Made by a program: the position numbers and the translations under genes. A model generated the notes under the pieces. That model was not told the origin of the DNA. It ran no database searches and worked only from the letters and a program-made list of their open reading frames with translations. DNA of 64,000 bases from Eurosta solidaginis (taxonomy: Eukaryota > Arthropoda > Insecta > Diptera > Tephritidae), in the NCBI RefSeq assembly GCF_040869045.1, contig NC_090322.1:82359675-82423674 (forward strand), given 5' to 3'. Each line of letters opens with the position of its first letter. The first letter of the stretch is position 1. Of the stretch, positions 34,601 through 47,200 are shown piece after piece.

Positions 34601-37600
34601 CCTACATATTGCGTTTTTCTAAATAAACTTACCGGCCTAAAGGTTAAGCATGGTAAAAATGCTTAAGTCGTTTCTTTCAACATATTTGAGTAGATCACTC
34701 AGCAGTTGTTGGCTTCAGAATAATAATTTTTGACATATTTGTTAAAACTTTTAAAGGTTGTCAAACGTTGTTTCTCGTTTTATATCCTTTAATTCTAGAG
34801 TTAAATACGATAAAAACCGCGTACGAATTTGTTTAACCCATTCGCTTTGGTTACTCGACCGCTCCGTCCTCGTGTAGCATACATACTGCGTTTTTCTAAA
34901 TAAACTTACCGGCCTAAAGGTTAAGGAAGGTTAAAATAATTAAGTCGTTTTCTTCATCAAATTTGAGTAGATCACTCAGCAGTTGTTGGCTTCAGAGCGG
35001 CAATTTTTGAGATAGTTATAAAACTTTTAAAGGTTGTCAAACGTTGTTTCTCGAATTATATCCTTTTATTCAAGAGATAAATATGATAAAAACCGCGTAC
35101 GAATTTGTTTAACCCATTCGTTTTGGTTACTCGACCGCTCCGACCTCGTGTAGCCTACATATTGCTTTTTTCTAAATAAACTTACCGGCCTAAAGGTTAA
35201 GCATGCTTAAAATACGTAAGTCGTTTTATTCAACAAATTTGAGTAGATCGCTCAGCAGTTGTTTGCTTCAGAGCTACAATTTTTGATATAGTTAATAAAA
35301 CGTTTTAAAGGTTGTCAAACGTTGTTCCTCGTTTGTTTTAACCCATTCGTTTTGGTTACTCGACCGCTCCGTCCTCGTGTAGCCTACATATTGCGTTTTT
35401 CTAAATAAACTTACCGGCCTAAAGGTTAATCAAGGTTAAAATACTTAAGTCGTTTTCTTCAACAAATTTGAGTACATCACTCAGCAGTTGTTGGCTTCAG
35501 AACATCAATTTTTGATATAGTTATTAAAAGTTTTTAAAGGGTTTCAAACGTTGTTTCTCGTTTTATATCCTTTAATTCTAGAATTAGATCTGATAAATAC
35601 CGTGTAGGATTTTTTTAACCAATTTGTTTTGGTTACTCGACGGCTCCTCCTCGTTAGCTTACATTTTGCGTTTTTCTAAATAAACTTTCCGGCCTAAAGG
35701 TTAAGCATGGTTAAAATATGTAAGTGATTTTTTCCACCAATTTTGATTAGATCACTCAGCAGTTGTTTGCTTCAGAGCGAAAATTTTTGAGATAGTTATA
35801 AAACTGTTAAAGGTTGTCAAACGTTGTTTCCCTATTTATATCTTTTAATTCTACAGTTAAATATGATAAAAACCGCGTACGAATTTTTTAACACATTTGT
35901 TTTGGTTACCCGACGGCTCCGTCCTCGTTAGCTTACATGTTGCGTTTTTCTAAATAAACTTTCCGGAATAAAGGTTAAGCATGGTTAAAGTACGTAAGTC
36001 GTTTTGTTCAACAAATTTGAGTAGATCACTCATCAGCTGTTTGCTTCAGAGCGACTATTTTTGAGATAGTTATTAAAACTTTTTAAAGGTTGTCAAACGT
36101 TGTTTCTCGTTTTATATCCTTTAATTCTAGAGCTAAATATGATAAAAACCGCGTACGAATTTGTTAAACCCATTCGTTTGGGTTACTCGACTGCTCCGTC
36201 CTCGCGTAGCCTACATATTTCGTTTTCTAAATAAACTTACCGGCTTAAAGGTTAAGTATGGTTAAAATATGTAAGTCGTTTTGTTCAACAAATTTGAGTA
36301 GATCACTCAGCAGTTGTTTGCTTCAGAGCTACAATTTTCGATATACTTAATAAGACTTTTTAAAGGTTGTCAAACGTTGTTTCTCGTTTTATATCCTTTA
36401 ATTCCAGAGCTAAATATGATAAAACCGCGTACGAATTTGTTTAACCCATTCGGTTTGGTTACTCGACTGCTCCGGACTCGTTCTTCCTACATATTGCGTT
36501 TTTCTAAGTAAACTTACCGGCCTAAAGGTTAAGCATGGTTAAAATACTTAGGTCATTTCGTCCAACATATTTGAGTAGATCACTCAGCAATTGCTGGCTT
36601 CAGAATAATAATTTTTGACATAGTTATTAAAACTTTTAAAGGTTGTTAAACGTTGTTTCTCGTTTTATATCCTTTAGTTCTAGAGCTAAAACGATAAAAA
36701 CTGCGTAAGAATTTTTTTAACCCATTCGTTTTGGTTACTCGACCGCTCCGTCCTCGTGTAGCCTACATATTGTGTTTTTCTAAATAAACTTACCTGCCTA
36801 AAGGTTAAACATGGTTAAAATACTTAAGCCAGTTTCTTCAACAAATTTGAGTAGACCACTCAGCAGTTGTTGGCTTTGGAAAAATAATTTTTGATATAGT
36901 TATTAAAAGTTTTTAGTGTTCCAAACGTTGTTTCTTGTTTTATATCCTTTAATATTAGAGTTAAATATGATAAAAACTGCGTAAGGATTTTTTTAACCCA
37001 TTCCTCCTCGTGTAGCCTACATATTGCGGTTTTCTGAATAAACTTACCGGCCTAAAACTTAAGCATGGTTAAAATACTTAAGTCGTATTGTTGTAGATCA
37101 CTCAGCAGTTGTTGGCTTCAGAACAATAATTTTTGATATAGTTATTAAAAGTTTTTAAAGTGTTTCAAACGTTGTTTCTCGTTTTATATCCTTTAATACT
37201 AGAGTTTAATATACTGCGTACGAATTTTTTAACCCTTTCGTTTTTGTTACTCGACCGCTACGTCCTCGTGTAGCCTACATATTGCGTTTTTCTAAATAAA
37301 CTTACCGGCCTAAAGGTTAAGCATGCTTAAAATACGTAAGTCGTTTTATTCAACAAATTTGAGTAGATCACTCAGCAGTTGTTTGCTTCACAGCTACAAT
37401 TTTTGTTATAGTTAATAAAACTTTTTAAAGGTTGTCAAACGTTGTTTCTCGTTTTATATCCTTTAATTCGAGAGTTAGATACGATAAAAATCGCGTACGA
37501 ATTTGTTTAACCCATTCGTTTTGGTTATTCGACCGCTTCGTCCTCGGGTAGCCTACATATTGCGTTTTTCTAAATAAACTTACCGGCCTAAAGGTTAAGC

Positions 37601-38125
37601 AAGGTTAAAATACTTAAGTCGTTTTCTTCAACAAATGTGAGTAGATCACTAAGCATTTGTTTGCTTCAGAGCTACAATTTTCGATATAGTTAATAAAGCG
37701 TTTTAAAGGTTGTCAAACTTTGTTTCTCGTTTTATATCCTTTAATTCTACAGTTAGATATGATAAAAACTGCGTGCGATTTTTTTTAACCCATTCGTTAT
37801 GGTTATTCGACCGCTCCGTCCTCGTGTAGCCTACACATTGCGTTTTTCTAAATAAACTTACCGGCCTAAAGGTTAAGCAAGGTTAAAATACTTAAGTCGT
37901 TTTCTTCAACAAATATGAGTAGATCACTCAGCAGTTGTTGGCTTCAGAGCAATAGTTTTTGATATAGTTACTAAAAGTTTTTAAAGTGTTTCAAACGTTG
38001 TTTCTCGGTTTATATCCTTTAATTCTAGAGTTAAATATGATTAAAACCGCGTACGAATTTGTTTAACCCATTCGTTTTGGTTACTCGACTGCGCCGTCCT
38101 CGTGTAGCCTACATATTGCGTTTTT
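28639..38125 (+). repeat. Satellite array, segment 6
   Basis: About 34-35 monomers, the longest uninterrupted stretch. Patchwork duplications: 28991-29180 recurs at 32818-33003, then jumps to the equivalent of 29851-30190 (at 33005-33360), skipping about 670 bp. A marker tttgttcccg shared by 22131 and 33410 links it to segment 4, and a variant with gataaataccgtgggcat occurs twice (about 32490 and 33730). No gene. Confidence 0.96.
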
Positions 38126-38266
38126 ATACTCAGTTGAGCAGAGCTCACAGAGTATATTAAGTTTGATTGGATAACGGTTGGTTGTACATATATAAAGGAA
38201 TCGAGATAGATATAGACTTCCATATATCAAAATAATCAGGATCGAAAAAAAATTTGATTGAGCCAT

Positions 38267-38315
38267 GTCCGTCCGTCCGTCCGTCCGTCCGTCCGTCCGT
38301 CCGTCCGTCCGTCCG
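38267..38315 (+). repeat. (GTCC)n microsatellite of copy 4
   Basis: About 12 pure GTCC units, against about 20 interrupted units in copy 3. Confidence 0.95.
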
Positions 38316-39479
38316 TTAACACGATAACTTGAGTAAATTTTGAGGTATCTTGATGAAATTTGGTATGTAGGTTCCTGTGCGCTCATCTCAGATCGCTATT
38401 TAAAATGGACGATATCGGACTATAACCACGCCCACTTTTTCGATATCGAAAATTTCGAAAAACCGAAAAAGTGCGATAATTCATTACAAAAGACAGATAA
38501 AGCGACGAAACTTGGTAGATGGGTTGAGGTTATGACGCAGAATAAAAAATTAGTAAGATTTTGGACAATGGGCGTGGCACCGCCCACTTTAACAAGAAGG
38601 TAATTTAAAAGTTTTGCAAGCTGTAATTTGGCAGTCGTTGAAGATATTATGATGAAATTTGGCAGGAACGTTACTACTATTACTATATTTGTGTTAAATA
38701 AAAATTAGCAAAATTGGATGAAGAACACGCCCACTTTTTAAAAAAAATTTTTTTAAAATTCAAATTTTAACAAAAAATTTAATATCTTTACTGTATATAA
38801 GTAAATTAAGTCAAAATTCAACTCCGGTAATGATATGATGCAACAAAATATAAAAATAAAAGAAAATTTCAAAATGGGCGTGGCTACGCCCATTTTCATT
38901 TAGTTTGTCTAGAATACTTTTATTGCCATAAGTCGAACAAAAATTTACCAATCCTTCTCAAATTTGGTAGGAGCATAGATTCTATGACGGTAACTGTTCT
39001 CTGTGAAAATGGGCGAAATCGGTAGAAGCCACGCCCAGTTTTTATACACAGTCCACCGTCTGTCCTTCCGCTCGACCCTTAACACAATAACTTGAGCAAA
39101 ATCCGATATATCTTTACTAAACTTAGCCCACGTACTTATCTGAACTCACTTTATCTTGGTATAAAAAATGGCCGAAATCCGACCATAACCACGCCCACTT
39201 TATCGATATCGAAAATTACGAAAAATGAAAAAATGCCATAATTCTATACCAAATACGAAAAAAGGGATGAAACATGGTAACTGGATTGGTTTATTGACGC
39301 AAAATATAACTTTGGAAAAAACTTTGTAAAATGGGTGTGACACCTACCATATTAAGTAGAAGAAAATGAAAAAGTTCTACAAGGCGAAATCAACAGCCCT
39401 TGGACCCTTGGCAGGAATACTGTTAGTGGTATTGCATATATAAATAAATTAACAGTACCCGACAGATGTATTTCTGGAT

Positions 39480-41790
39480 CACCTGGTCAAAATTTGGTCG
39501 ATATCGCGAGAACGCCTTCACATATACATCTAAGGGCCACTCGCTTTTAAAACCCTCATTAATACCTTTAGTTTGATATCCATATCGTACAAACACATAC
39601 TAGAGTCACCCATGTCCCACCCTATTGGCGATATCTCGAAAAGGCGTCCACCTATAGACCTAATGCCCACTCCCTCTTAAAATGCTCAGTAACACCTTTC
39701 GTTTGATAACCATATCGTACAAACATTCTAGAGTCACCCCTGGCCCACCCTAATGGCGATATCTCGAAAAGGCGTCCACCTATAGACCTAATGTCCACTC
39801 CCTCTTAAAATGCTCAGTAACACCTTTCGTTTGATACCCATATCGTACAAACATTCTAGAGTCACCCCTGGCCCACCCTAATGGCGATATCTCGAAAAGG
39901 CGTCCACCTATAGACCTAATGCCCACTCCCTCTTAAAATGCTCAGTAACACCTTTCGTTTGATACCCATATCGTACAAACATTCTAGAGTCACACCTGGC
40001 CCACCCTAATGGCGATATCTCGAAAAGGCGTCCACCTATAGACCTAATTCCGACTCCCTCTTAAAATGCTCAGTAATACCTTTCGTTTGATACCCATATC
40101 GTACAAACATTCTAGAGTCACCCTTGGTCCACCTTTATGGCGATATCTCGAAAAGGCGTCCACCTATAGAACTAAGGATTACTCCCTTTTAAAATACTCA
40201 TTACCACCTTCCATTTGATACCCATATCGTACAAACACATTCTAGAGTCACCCTGGCCCACCCTAATGGCGATATCTCGAAAAGGCGTCCACCTATACAC
40301 CTAATGCCCACTCCCTCTTAAAATGCTCAGTAACACCTTTCGTTTGATACCCATATCGTACAAACATTCTAGAGTCACCCTTGGTCCACCTTTATGGCGA
40401 TATCTCGAAAAGGCGTCCACCTATAGAACTAAGGATTACTCCCTTTTAAAATACTCCTTACCACCTTTCATTTGATACCCATATCGTACAAACACATTCT
40501 AGAGTCACCCCTGGCCCACCCTAATGGCGATATCTCGAAAAGGCGTCCACCTATAGACCTAATGCCCACTCCCTCTTAAAATGCTCAGTAACACCTTTCG
40601 TTTGATACCCATATCGTACAAACATTCTAGAGTCACCCCTGGCCCACCCTAATGGCGATATCTCGAAAGGGCGTCCACCTATAGACCTAATGCCCACTCC
40701 CTCTTAAAATGCTCAGTAACACCTTTCGTTTGATGCCCATATCGTACAAACACATTCTAGAGTCACCCCTGGCCCACCCTAATGACGATATCTCGAAAAG
40801 GCGTCCACCTATAGACCTCATGCCCACTCCCTTTTAAAATGCTCAGTAACACCCTTCGTTTGATACCCATATCGTACAAACATTCTAGAGTGTCCCTTGG
40901 TCCACCTTTATGGCGATATCTCGAAAAGCGTCCACCTATAGAACTAAGGATTACTCCCTTTTAAAATACTCATTACCATCTTTCATTTGATACCCATATC
41001 ATACAAACACATTCTAGAGTCACCCCTGGCCCACCCTAATGGCGACATTTCGAAAAGGCGTCCACCTATAGACCTAATGCCCACTCCCTCTTAAAATGCT
41101 CAGTAACACTTTTCGTTTGATACCCATATCGTACAAACATTCCAGAGTCACCCCTGGCCCACCCTAATGGCGATATCTCGAAAAGGCGTCCACCTATAGA
41201 CCTAATGCCCACTCTAAAATGCTCAGCAACACCTTTCATTTGATTCCCATATCGTACAAACACATTCTAGAAACACCCCTGGTCCACCTTTATGGCGATA
41301 TCTCGAAACGGCGTCCACCTATGGAGCTAAGGATCACTCCTTTTCAAAATACTCATTAACAGCTTTCATTTGATACCCATATCTTACAAACATATTCTAG
41401 AGTCACCCCTGGTCCACCTTTATGGCGATTTCTCGAAAAGGCGTTCACCTAAAGAACTAAAGCCCATTCCCTTTTAAAATACTCATTACCACCTTTCATT
41501 TGATACCCATATCGTACAAACACATTATAGAGTCACCCCTGGTCCACCTTAATGGGGACATCTCGAAAAGGCGTCCACCGATAGACCTAAGGCCCACTCC
41601 CTCTTAAAATGCTCAGTAGCACCTTTCATTTGATACCCATATCGTACAAACAAATTATAGAGTCAGCCCTGGTCCACCTTTATGGCGATATCCCTAAATG
41701 GCGTCCATACATAGAACTATGGCCTACTCTCTCTTAAAATACTCTTTAATACCTTTAATTTGATACACATGTCATACAACCACATTCCAG
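39480..41790 (+). repeat. Central tandem repeat (~128 bp) of Helentron copy 4
   Basis: About 18 units in the same variant order as copy 3, including odd units such as the one with gagtgtcccttgg (near 40888, matching 27132). Confidence 0.95.
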
Positions 41791-41849
41791 GGTTACCCCA
41801 GGTTCATTTTCCTTATTTTGCCTCCATAGCTCTCAACTGAGTATGTAAT

Positions 41850-41867
41850 GTTCGGTTACACCCGAAC
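41850..41867 (+). other. 3' terminal hairpin of Helentron copy 4
   Basis: GTTCGGTTACACCCGAAC, identical to copy 3: 6-bp stem, 6-base loop, 17 bases before the element end. Confidence 0.85.
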
Positions 41868-41884
41868 TTAGCCTTCCTTACTTG

Positions 41885-43078
41885 TTCTAAATAAACTTAC
41901 CGGCCTAAAGGCTAAGCATGCTTAAAATACGTAAGTCGTTTTGTTCAACAAATTTGAGTAGATCACTCAGCAGCTGTTTGCTTCAGAGCGACAATTTTTG
42001 AGATAGTTATTAAAACTTTTTAAAGGTTTTCAAACGTTTTTTTCTCGTTTTATGTCCTTTAATTCTAGAGTTAAATATGATAAAAACCGCGTACGAATTT
42101 GTTTAACCCATTCGTTTTGGTTGCTCGACCGCTCCGTCCTCGTGTAGCCTACATATTGCGTTTTTCTGAATAAACTTACCGGCCTAAAGGTTAAGCATGG
42201 TTAAAATACCTAAGTCGTTTTCTTCAACAACTTTGAGTAGATCACTCAGCAGTTGTTGGCTTCACAACAATAATTTTTGATATAGTTATTAAAAGTTTTT
42301 AAAGTGTTTCAAACGTTGTTTCTCGTTTTATATCCTTTAATATTAGAGTTAAATATGATAAAAACTGCGTACGAATTTTTTTAACCCATTCGTTTTGGTT
42401 ACTCGACCGCTCGTCCAATTTGTTTTGGTTACTCGACGGCTCCTTCCTCGTTAGCTTACATATTGCGTTTTTTTAAATTTGCTTACCGATCTAAAGGTTA
42501 AGCATGCTTAAAATACGTAAGTCGATTTGTTCAACAAATTTGAGTAGATCACTCAGCAGTTGTTTACTTCAGAGCGACAATTTTTGAGATAGTTATTAAA
42601 ACTTTTTAAAGGTTGTCAAATGTTGTTTCTCGTTTTATATCCTTTCATTCTAGAGTTACTTATTGTTTAACCCATTCGTTTTGGTTACTCGACAGCTCCG
42701 TCTTCGTGTAGCCTACATATTGCGTTTTTCTAAATAAACTTACCGGCCTAAAGGTTAAGCATGGTTAAAGTACGTACGTCGTTTTGTTCAACAAATTTGA
42801 GTAGATCACTCAGCAGTTGTTGGCTTCAGAACAATAATTTTTGATATAGTTATTAACAGTTTTTAAAGTGTTTCAAAAGTTGTTTCTCGTTTTATATCCC
42901 TTAATATTACAGTTAAATATGATAAAACCTGCGTACGATTTTTTTTAACCTATTCGTTTTGGTTATTCGACCGCTCCGTCATCTTGTAGCATGGTTAAAA
43001 TACTTAAGTCGTTTCGTTCAACATATTTGAGTAGATCGCTTAGCAGTTGTTGGCTTCAGAATAATAATTTTTGACATA
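41885..43078 (+). repeat. Satellite array, segment 7
   Basis: About four and a half monomers. At about 42415 a monomer breaks off (accgctcgtcc) into another at aatttgttttgg. At about 42990 it has the 48-bp-deleted variant (gtagc joined to atggttaaaat). Its last 13 bases, aatttttgacata, are the left target duplication of the next element. Confidence 0.95.
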
Positions 43079-43505
43079 CAATTGTCTTTGTTTTTATCGG
43101 CCTATTGATAAATAATTCAAGGTTCGATTCGAGCTCAAGGCCAGAACAATAATTTTTTCTAATGATAATTATTGTTATTTTTTAATTTTTCTAAATTTGA
43201 AAAATTTTGTTTTGTTTTTGGAATAGTAAGTAGAAAATTTTTCAGAAAACCTGCCATAGCTGCGCAGATAGATCCATTTCGAAGTGTGCTATGCCTTCAT
43301 AATCAGTACGCTTTAGGCACGCTGCGCTAAAAATTTAGCTATATAGCGGTGGTTTGTTTGATTGGCAAATTGGCTACTTCTATTCCTTTTACCAACTGTA
43401 TTTATTCAGTGTTGCGCCATCTGGTGCAAATCACTGATAATGCTGGACTTTTGTTTATTGTCAATTACTTTGTTTGATATTCCCAAGTGCTCATGGTTTA
43501 TTAAT
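43079..43505 (-). repeat. Fold-back element, unit 1
   Basis: Full unit of about 426 bp: starts caattgtctttg and ends cccaagtgctcatggtttatt. The tRNA-like part on the minus strand is damaged (ctgcgctaaaaatttagc against ctgcgctaaccatttagc in unit 2). Confidence 0.75.
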
Positions 43506-43797
43506 AATTGTTTTTGTTTTTATCGGCCTATTGATAAATAATTCAAGGTTCGATTCGAGCTCAAGGCCAGAGCAATAATTTTTTCTAATGATAATTATTG
43601 TCATTTTTAAATTTTTCTAAATTTAAAAAATTGTATTTTGTTTTTGGAATAATAAGTAGAAAATGTTTCAGACAACCTGCCATAGCTGCGCAGATAGATC
43701 CATTTCAAAGTGTGCTAAGCCTTCATCATCAGTACGCTTTAGGCACGCTGCGCTAACCATTTAGCTATACAGCGGTGGTTTGTTTGACTGGCAAATT
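43506..43797 (-). repeat. Fold-back element, unit 2 (partial)
   Basis: Direct repeat of unit 1 (tatcggcc at 43095 and 43521, 426 bp apart). It stops at actggcaaattt and is joined there to the inverted copy. Confidence 0.75.
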
Positions 43798-44259
43798 TAG
43801 AAAAATTAAAAAATTGAGCTCGAATCGAACCTTGAATTATTTATCAATAGGCCGATAAAAACAAAAACAATTGTTAATAAATCATGAGCACTTGGGAATG
43901 TCAAGCAAAGTAATTGACAATAAACAAAAATCCAGCATTATCTGTGAATGCACCAGATGGCGCAACACTGAATAAATATAGTTGGTAAAATGAATAGAAG
44001 TAGCAAATTTGCCAGTCAAACAAACCACCGCTGTATAGCTAAATGGTTAGCGCAGCGTGCCTAAAGCGTACTGATGATGAAGGCTTAGCACACTTCGAAA
44101 TGGATCTATCTGCGCAGCTATGGCAGGTTGTCTGAAATATTTTCTACTTACTAATCCAAAAACAAAATACAATTTTTCAAATTTAGAAAAATTAAAAAAT
44201 AACAATAATTATCATTAGAAAAAATTTCTGTTCTGGCCTTGAACTCGAATCGAACCTTG
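43798..44259 (+). repeat. Fold-back element, inverted unit 3
   Basis: Reverse complement of units 1/2, with the end of a further unit at its left side (gagctcgaatcgaacc, about 43823). It has the best-preserved tRNA-like stretch: ccgctgtatagct, then aaatggttagcgcagcg (about 44027-44060). It ends at tcgaaccttg. Confidence 0.75.
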
Positions 44260-47200
44260 AATTTTTGACATAGTTATTAAAAGTCTTAAAGGTTGTCAAA
44301 CGTTGTTTCTCGTTTTATATCCTTTAATTCTAGAGCTAAGTACGATAAAAACCGCGTACGAATTTGTTTAACCCATTCGTTTTGTTACCCGACCGCTCCT
44401 TCCTCGTGTAGCCTACATATTGCGTTTTTCTGAATAAACTTACCGGCCTAAAGGTTAAGCATGGTTAAAATACTTAAGTCGTTTTCTTCTACAAATTTGA
44501 GTAGATCACTCAGCAGTTGTTGGCTTCAGAACAATAATTTTTGATATAGTTATTAATAGTTTTTAAAGTGTTTCAAGCGTGGTTTCTCGTTTTATATCCT
44601 TCATTCTAGAGTTAAATCTGATAAATACCGCGTACGAATTTTTTTAACCGATTTGTTTTGGTTACTCGACCGCTCCTTCCTCGTGTAGCCTACATATTGC
44701 GTTTTTCTGAATAAACTCACCGGCCTAAACGTTAAGCATGCTTAAAAAACGTAAGCCGTATTGTTCAACAAATTTGTTTACATCACTCAGCAGTTGTTTG
44801 CTTCAGAGATACTATTTTCGATATAGTTAATAAAACTTTTTAAAGGTTGTCAAACGTTGTTTCTCGCTTTATATCCTTAAATTCTAGAGTTAAATACGAT
44901 AAAAACCGCGTACGAATTTGTTTAACCCATTCGTTTTGGTTCCTCGACCACTCCGTCCTCGTGTAGCCTACATATTGCGTTTTTCTAAACAAACTTACCG
45001 GCCTAAAGGTTAAGCTTGCTTAAAATACGTAAGTCGTTTTATTAAACAAATTTGACTAGATCACTCAGCATTTGTTGGCTTCAGAACAATAATTTTTGAT
45101 ATAGTTATTAAAAGTTTTTAAAGGGTTTCAAACGTTGTTTCTCGATTTATATCCTTTGATATTAGAGCTAAATATGATAAAAACTGCGTACGAATTTTTC
45201 TAACCCATTCGTTTTGGTTACTCGACCGCTACGTCCTCGGGTAGCCTACATATTGCGTTTTTCTAAATAAACTTAGCGACCTAAAGGTTAAGCATGGTTA
45301 AAATACTTAAGTCGTTTCGTTAAACCAATTTGTAGTTCACTCAGCGGTTGCTGGCTTCAGAAGAATAATATATGATATAGTAATTAAAAGTTTTTAAAGG
45401 GTGTCAAACGTTGTTTCTCGTTTTATATCCTTTAATTCTAGAGATAGTTATTAAAACTTTTTAAAGTTTGTCAAACGTTTTTTCTCGGTTTATGTCCTTT
45501 AATTCTAGAGTTAAATATGATAAAAACAGCGAACGAATTTGTTTAACCCATTCATTTTGGTTACTCGACTGCGCCGTCCTCGTGTAGCCTACATATAGCG
45601 TTTTTCTAAATAAACTTACCGGCCTAAAGGTTAAGCATGCTTAAAATACTTAAGTCGTTTTGTTCAACAAATTTTAGTAGATCACTCAGCACACGTACGA
45701 ATTTGTTTAACCCATTCGTTTTGGTTACTCGACTGCTCCGTCCTCGCGTAGCCTACATATTTCATTTTCTAAATAAACTTACCGGCTTCAAGGTTAAGCA
45801 TGCTTAAAATACGTATGTCGTTTTGTTCAACAAATTTGAGTAGATCACTCAGCAGTTGTTTGCTTCAGAGCTAAAATTTTTGATATAGTTAATAAAACTT
45901 TTTAAAGGTTGTCAAACGTTGTTTCTCGTTTAATATCCTTTAATTCTAGAGCTAAATATGATAAAACCGTGTACGAATTTGTTTAACCCATTCGTTTTGG
46001 TTACTCGACCGCTCCGTCCTCGTTCCTCCCACATATTGCGTTTTTCTAAATAAACTTACCAGCCTACAGGTTAAGCATGGTTAAAATACTTAAGTCGTTT
46101 CGTTCAACAATTTAGAGTAGATCACTCAGCAGTTATTGGCTTCAGAACAATAATTTTTGATATAGTTATTAAAAGTTTTTAAAGGATGTCAAATGTTGTT
46201 TCTCGTTTTATATCCTTTAATTCTAGAGTTAAATCTGATAAATACCGCGTACGAATTTTTTTAACCAATTTGTTTTGGTTACTCGACGGCTCCGTTATCG
46301 TTAGCTTACATATAGCGTTTTTTTAAATTACTTACCGATCTAAACGTTAAGCATTCTTAAAATACGTAAGTCGTATTGTTCAACAAATTTGAGTAGATCA
46401 CTCAGCAGTTGTTGGCTTCAGAACAATAATTTTTGATATAGTTAATAAAACTTTTTAAAGGTTGTCAAACGTTGTTTCTCCTTTTATATCCTTTAATTCT
46501 AGAGTTAAATACGATAAAAATCGCGTACGAATTTGTTTAACCCATTAGTTTTGGTTACTCGACTGCTCCGTCCTCGTGTAGCCTACATATTGCGTTTTTC
46601 TAAATAAACTTACCGGCCTAAAGGTTAAGCATGCTTAAAATACGTAAGTCGTTATGTTCAACAAATTTGAGTAGATCACTCTGCAGTTGTTTGCTTCAGA
46701 GCTACAATTTTTGATATAGTTAATAAAACTTTTTAAAAGTTGTCAAACGTTGTTTCTCGTTTTGTATCCTTTAATTCTAGAGTTAAACCTGATAAATACC
46801 GCGTACGAATTTTTTTTACCAATTTGTTTTGGTTTCTCGACGGCTCCTTCTTCGTTAGCTTACATATTGCGTTTTTTTTAATTTGCTTACCGATCTAATT
46901 GTTACGCATGCTTAAAATACGTAAGTCGGTTTGTTCAACAAATTTGAGTAGTTCACTCAGCAGTTGTTTGCTTCAGAGCGAAAATTTTTGAGATAGTTAT
47001 TAAAACTTTTTAAAGGTTGTCAAACGTTGTTTCTCGTTTTATATCCTTTAATTCTAGAGTTAAATATGATAAAAACCGCGTACAAATTTTTTAACCCATT
47101 TGTTTTGCTTACTCGACGGCTCCGTCCTCTTTAGCTTACATATTGCGTTTCTCTAAATAAACTTTCCGGCCTAAAGGTTAAACACGGTTAAAGTACGTAA

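Larger units (their letters stand above)
38126..41884 (+). mobile_element. DINE-1/Helentron-like element, copy 4, complete
   Basis: Complete, 3759 bp, with the same architecture as copy 3 and near-identical by eye through all parts, including the order of central-repeat variants. Differences are scattered single bases (for example ggctacgccc for ggccacgccc near 38882) and a shorter, uninterrupted GTCC block. 3' subterminal repeat at 41832-41844, hairpin at 41850-41867, end ccttccttacttg. The flanking monomers differ from those around copy 3. Confidence 0.88.
43079..44259. mobile_element. tRNA-like fold-back composite element with 13-bp target duplication
   Basis: Non-satellite insert of 1181 bp flanked by aatttttgacata (43066-43078 and 44260-44272). 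Inside, a unit of about 426 bp is present once in full (from 43079), again in part head to tail (from about 43506 to 43797), and then in inverted orientation (43798-44259), so the two halves could fold on each other. Each unit has a tRNA-like A-box region (plus-strand form tagctaaatggttagcgcag, about 44036) and near one end ggttcgattcgagctcaagg, which resembles a B box but in the opposite orientation. No coding capacity. The long duplication suggests LINE-mediated insertion of a SINE-like sequence; rearrangement during insertion would explain the inverted copy. Family not recognised. Confidence 0.75.

Noticed and set aside
44027..44100. A functional tRNA gene in the fold-back element
   Set aside because: There is an A-box-like motif, but the only good B-box-like text is in the opposite orientation and far away; I could not build a full cloverleaf.
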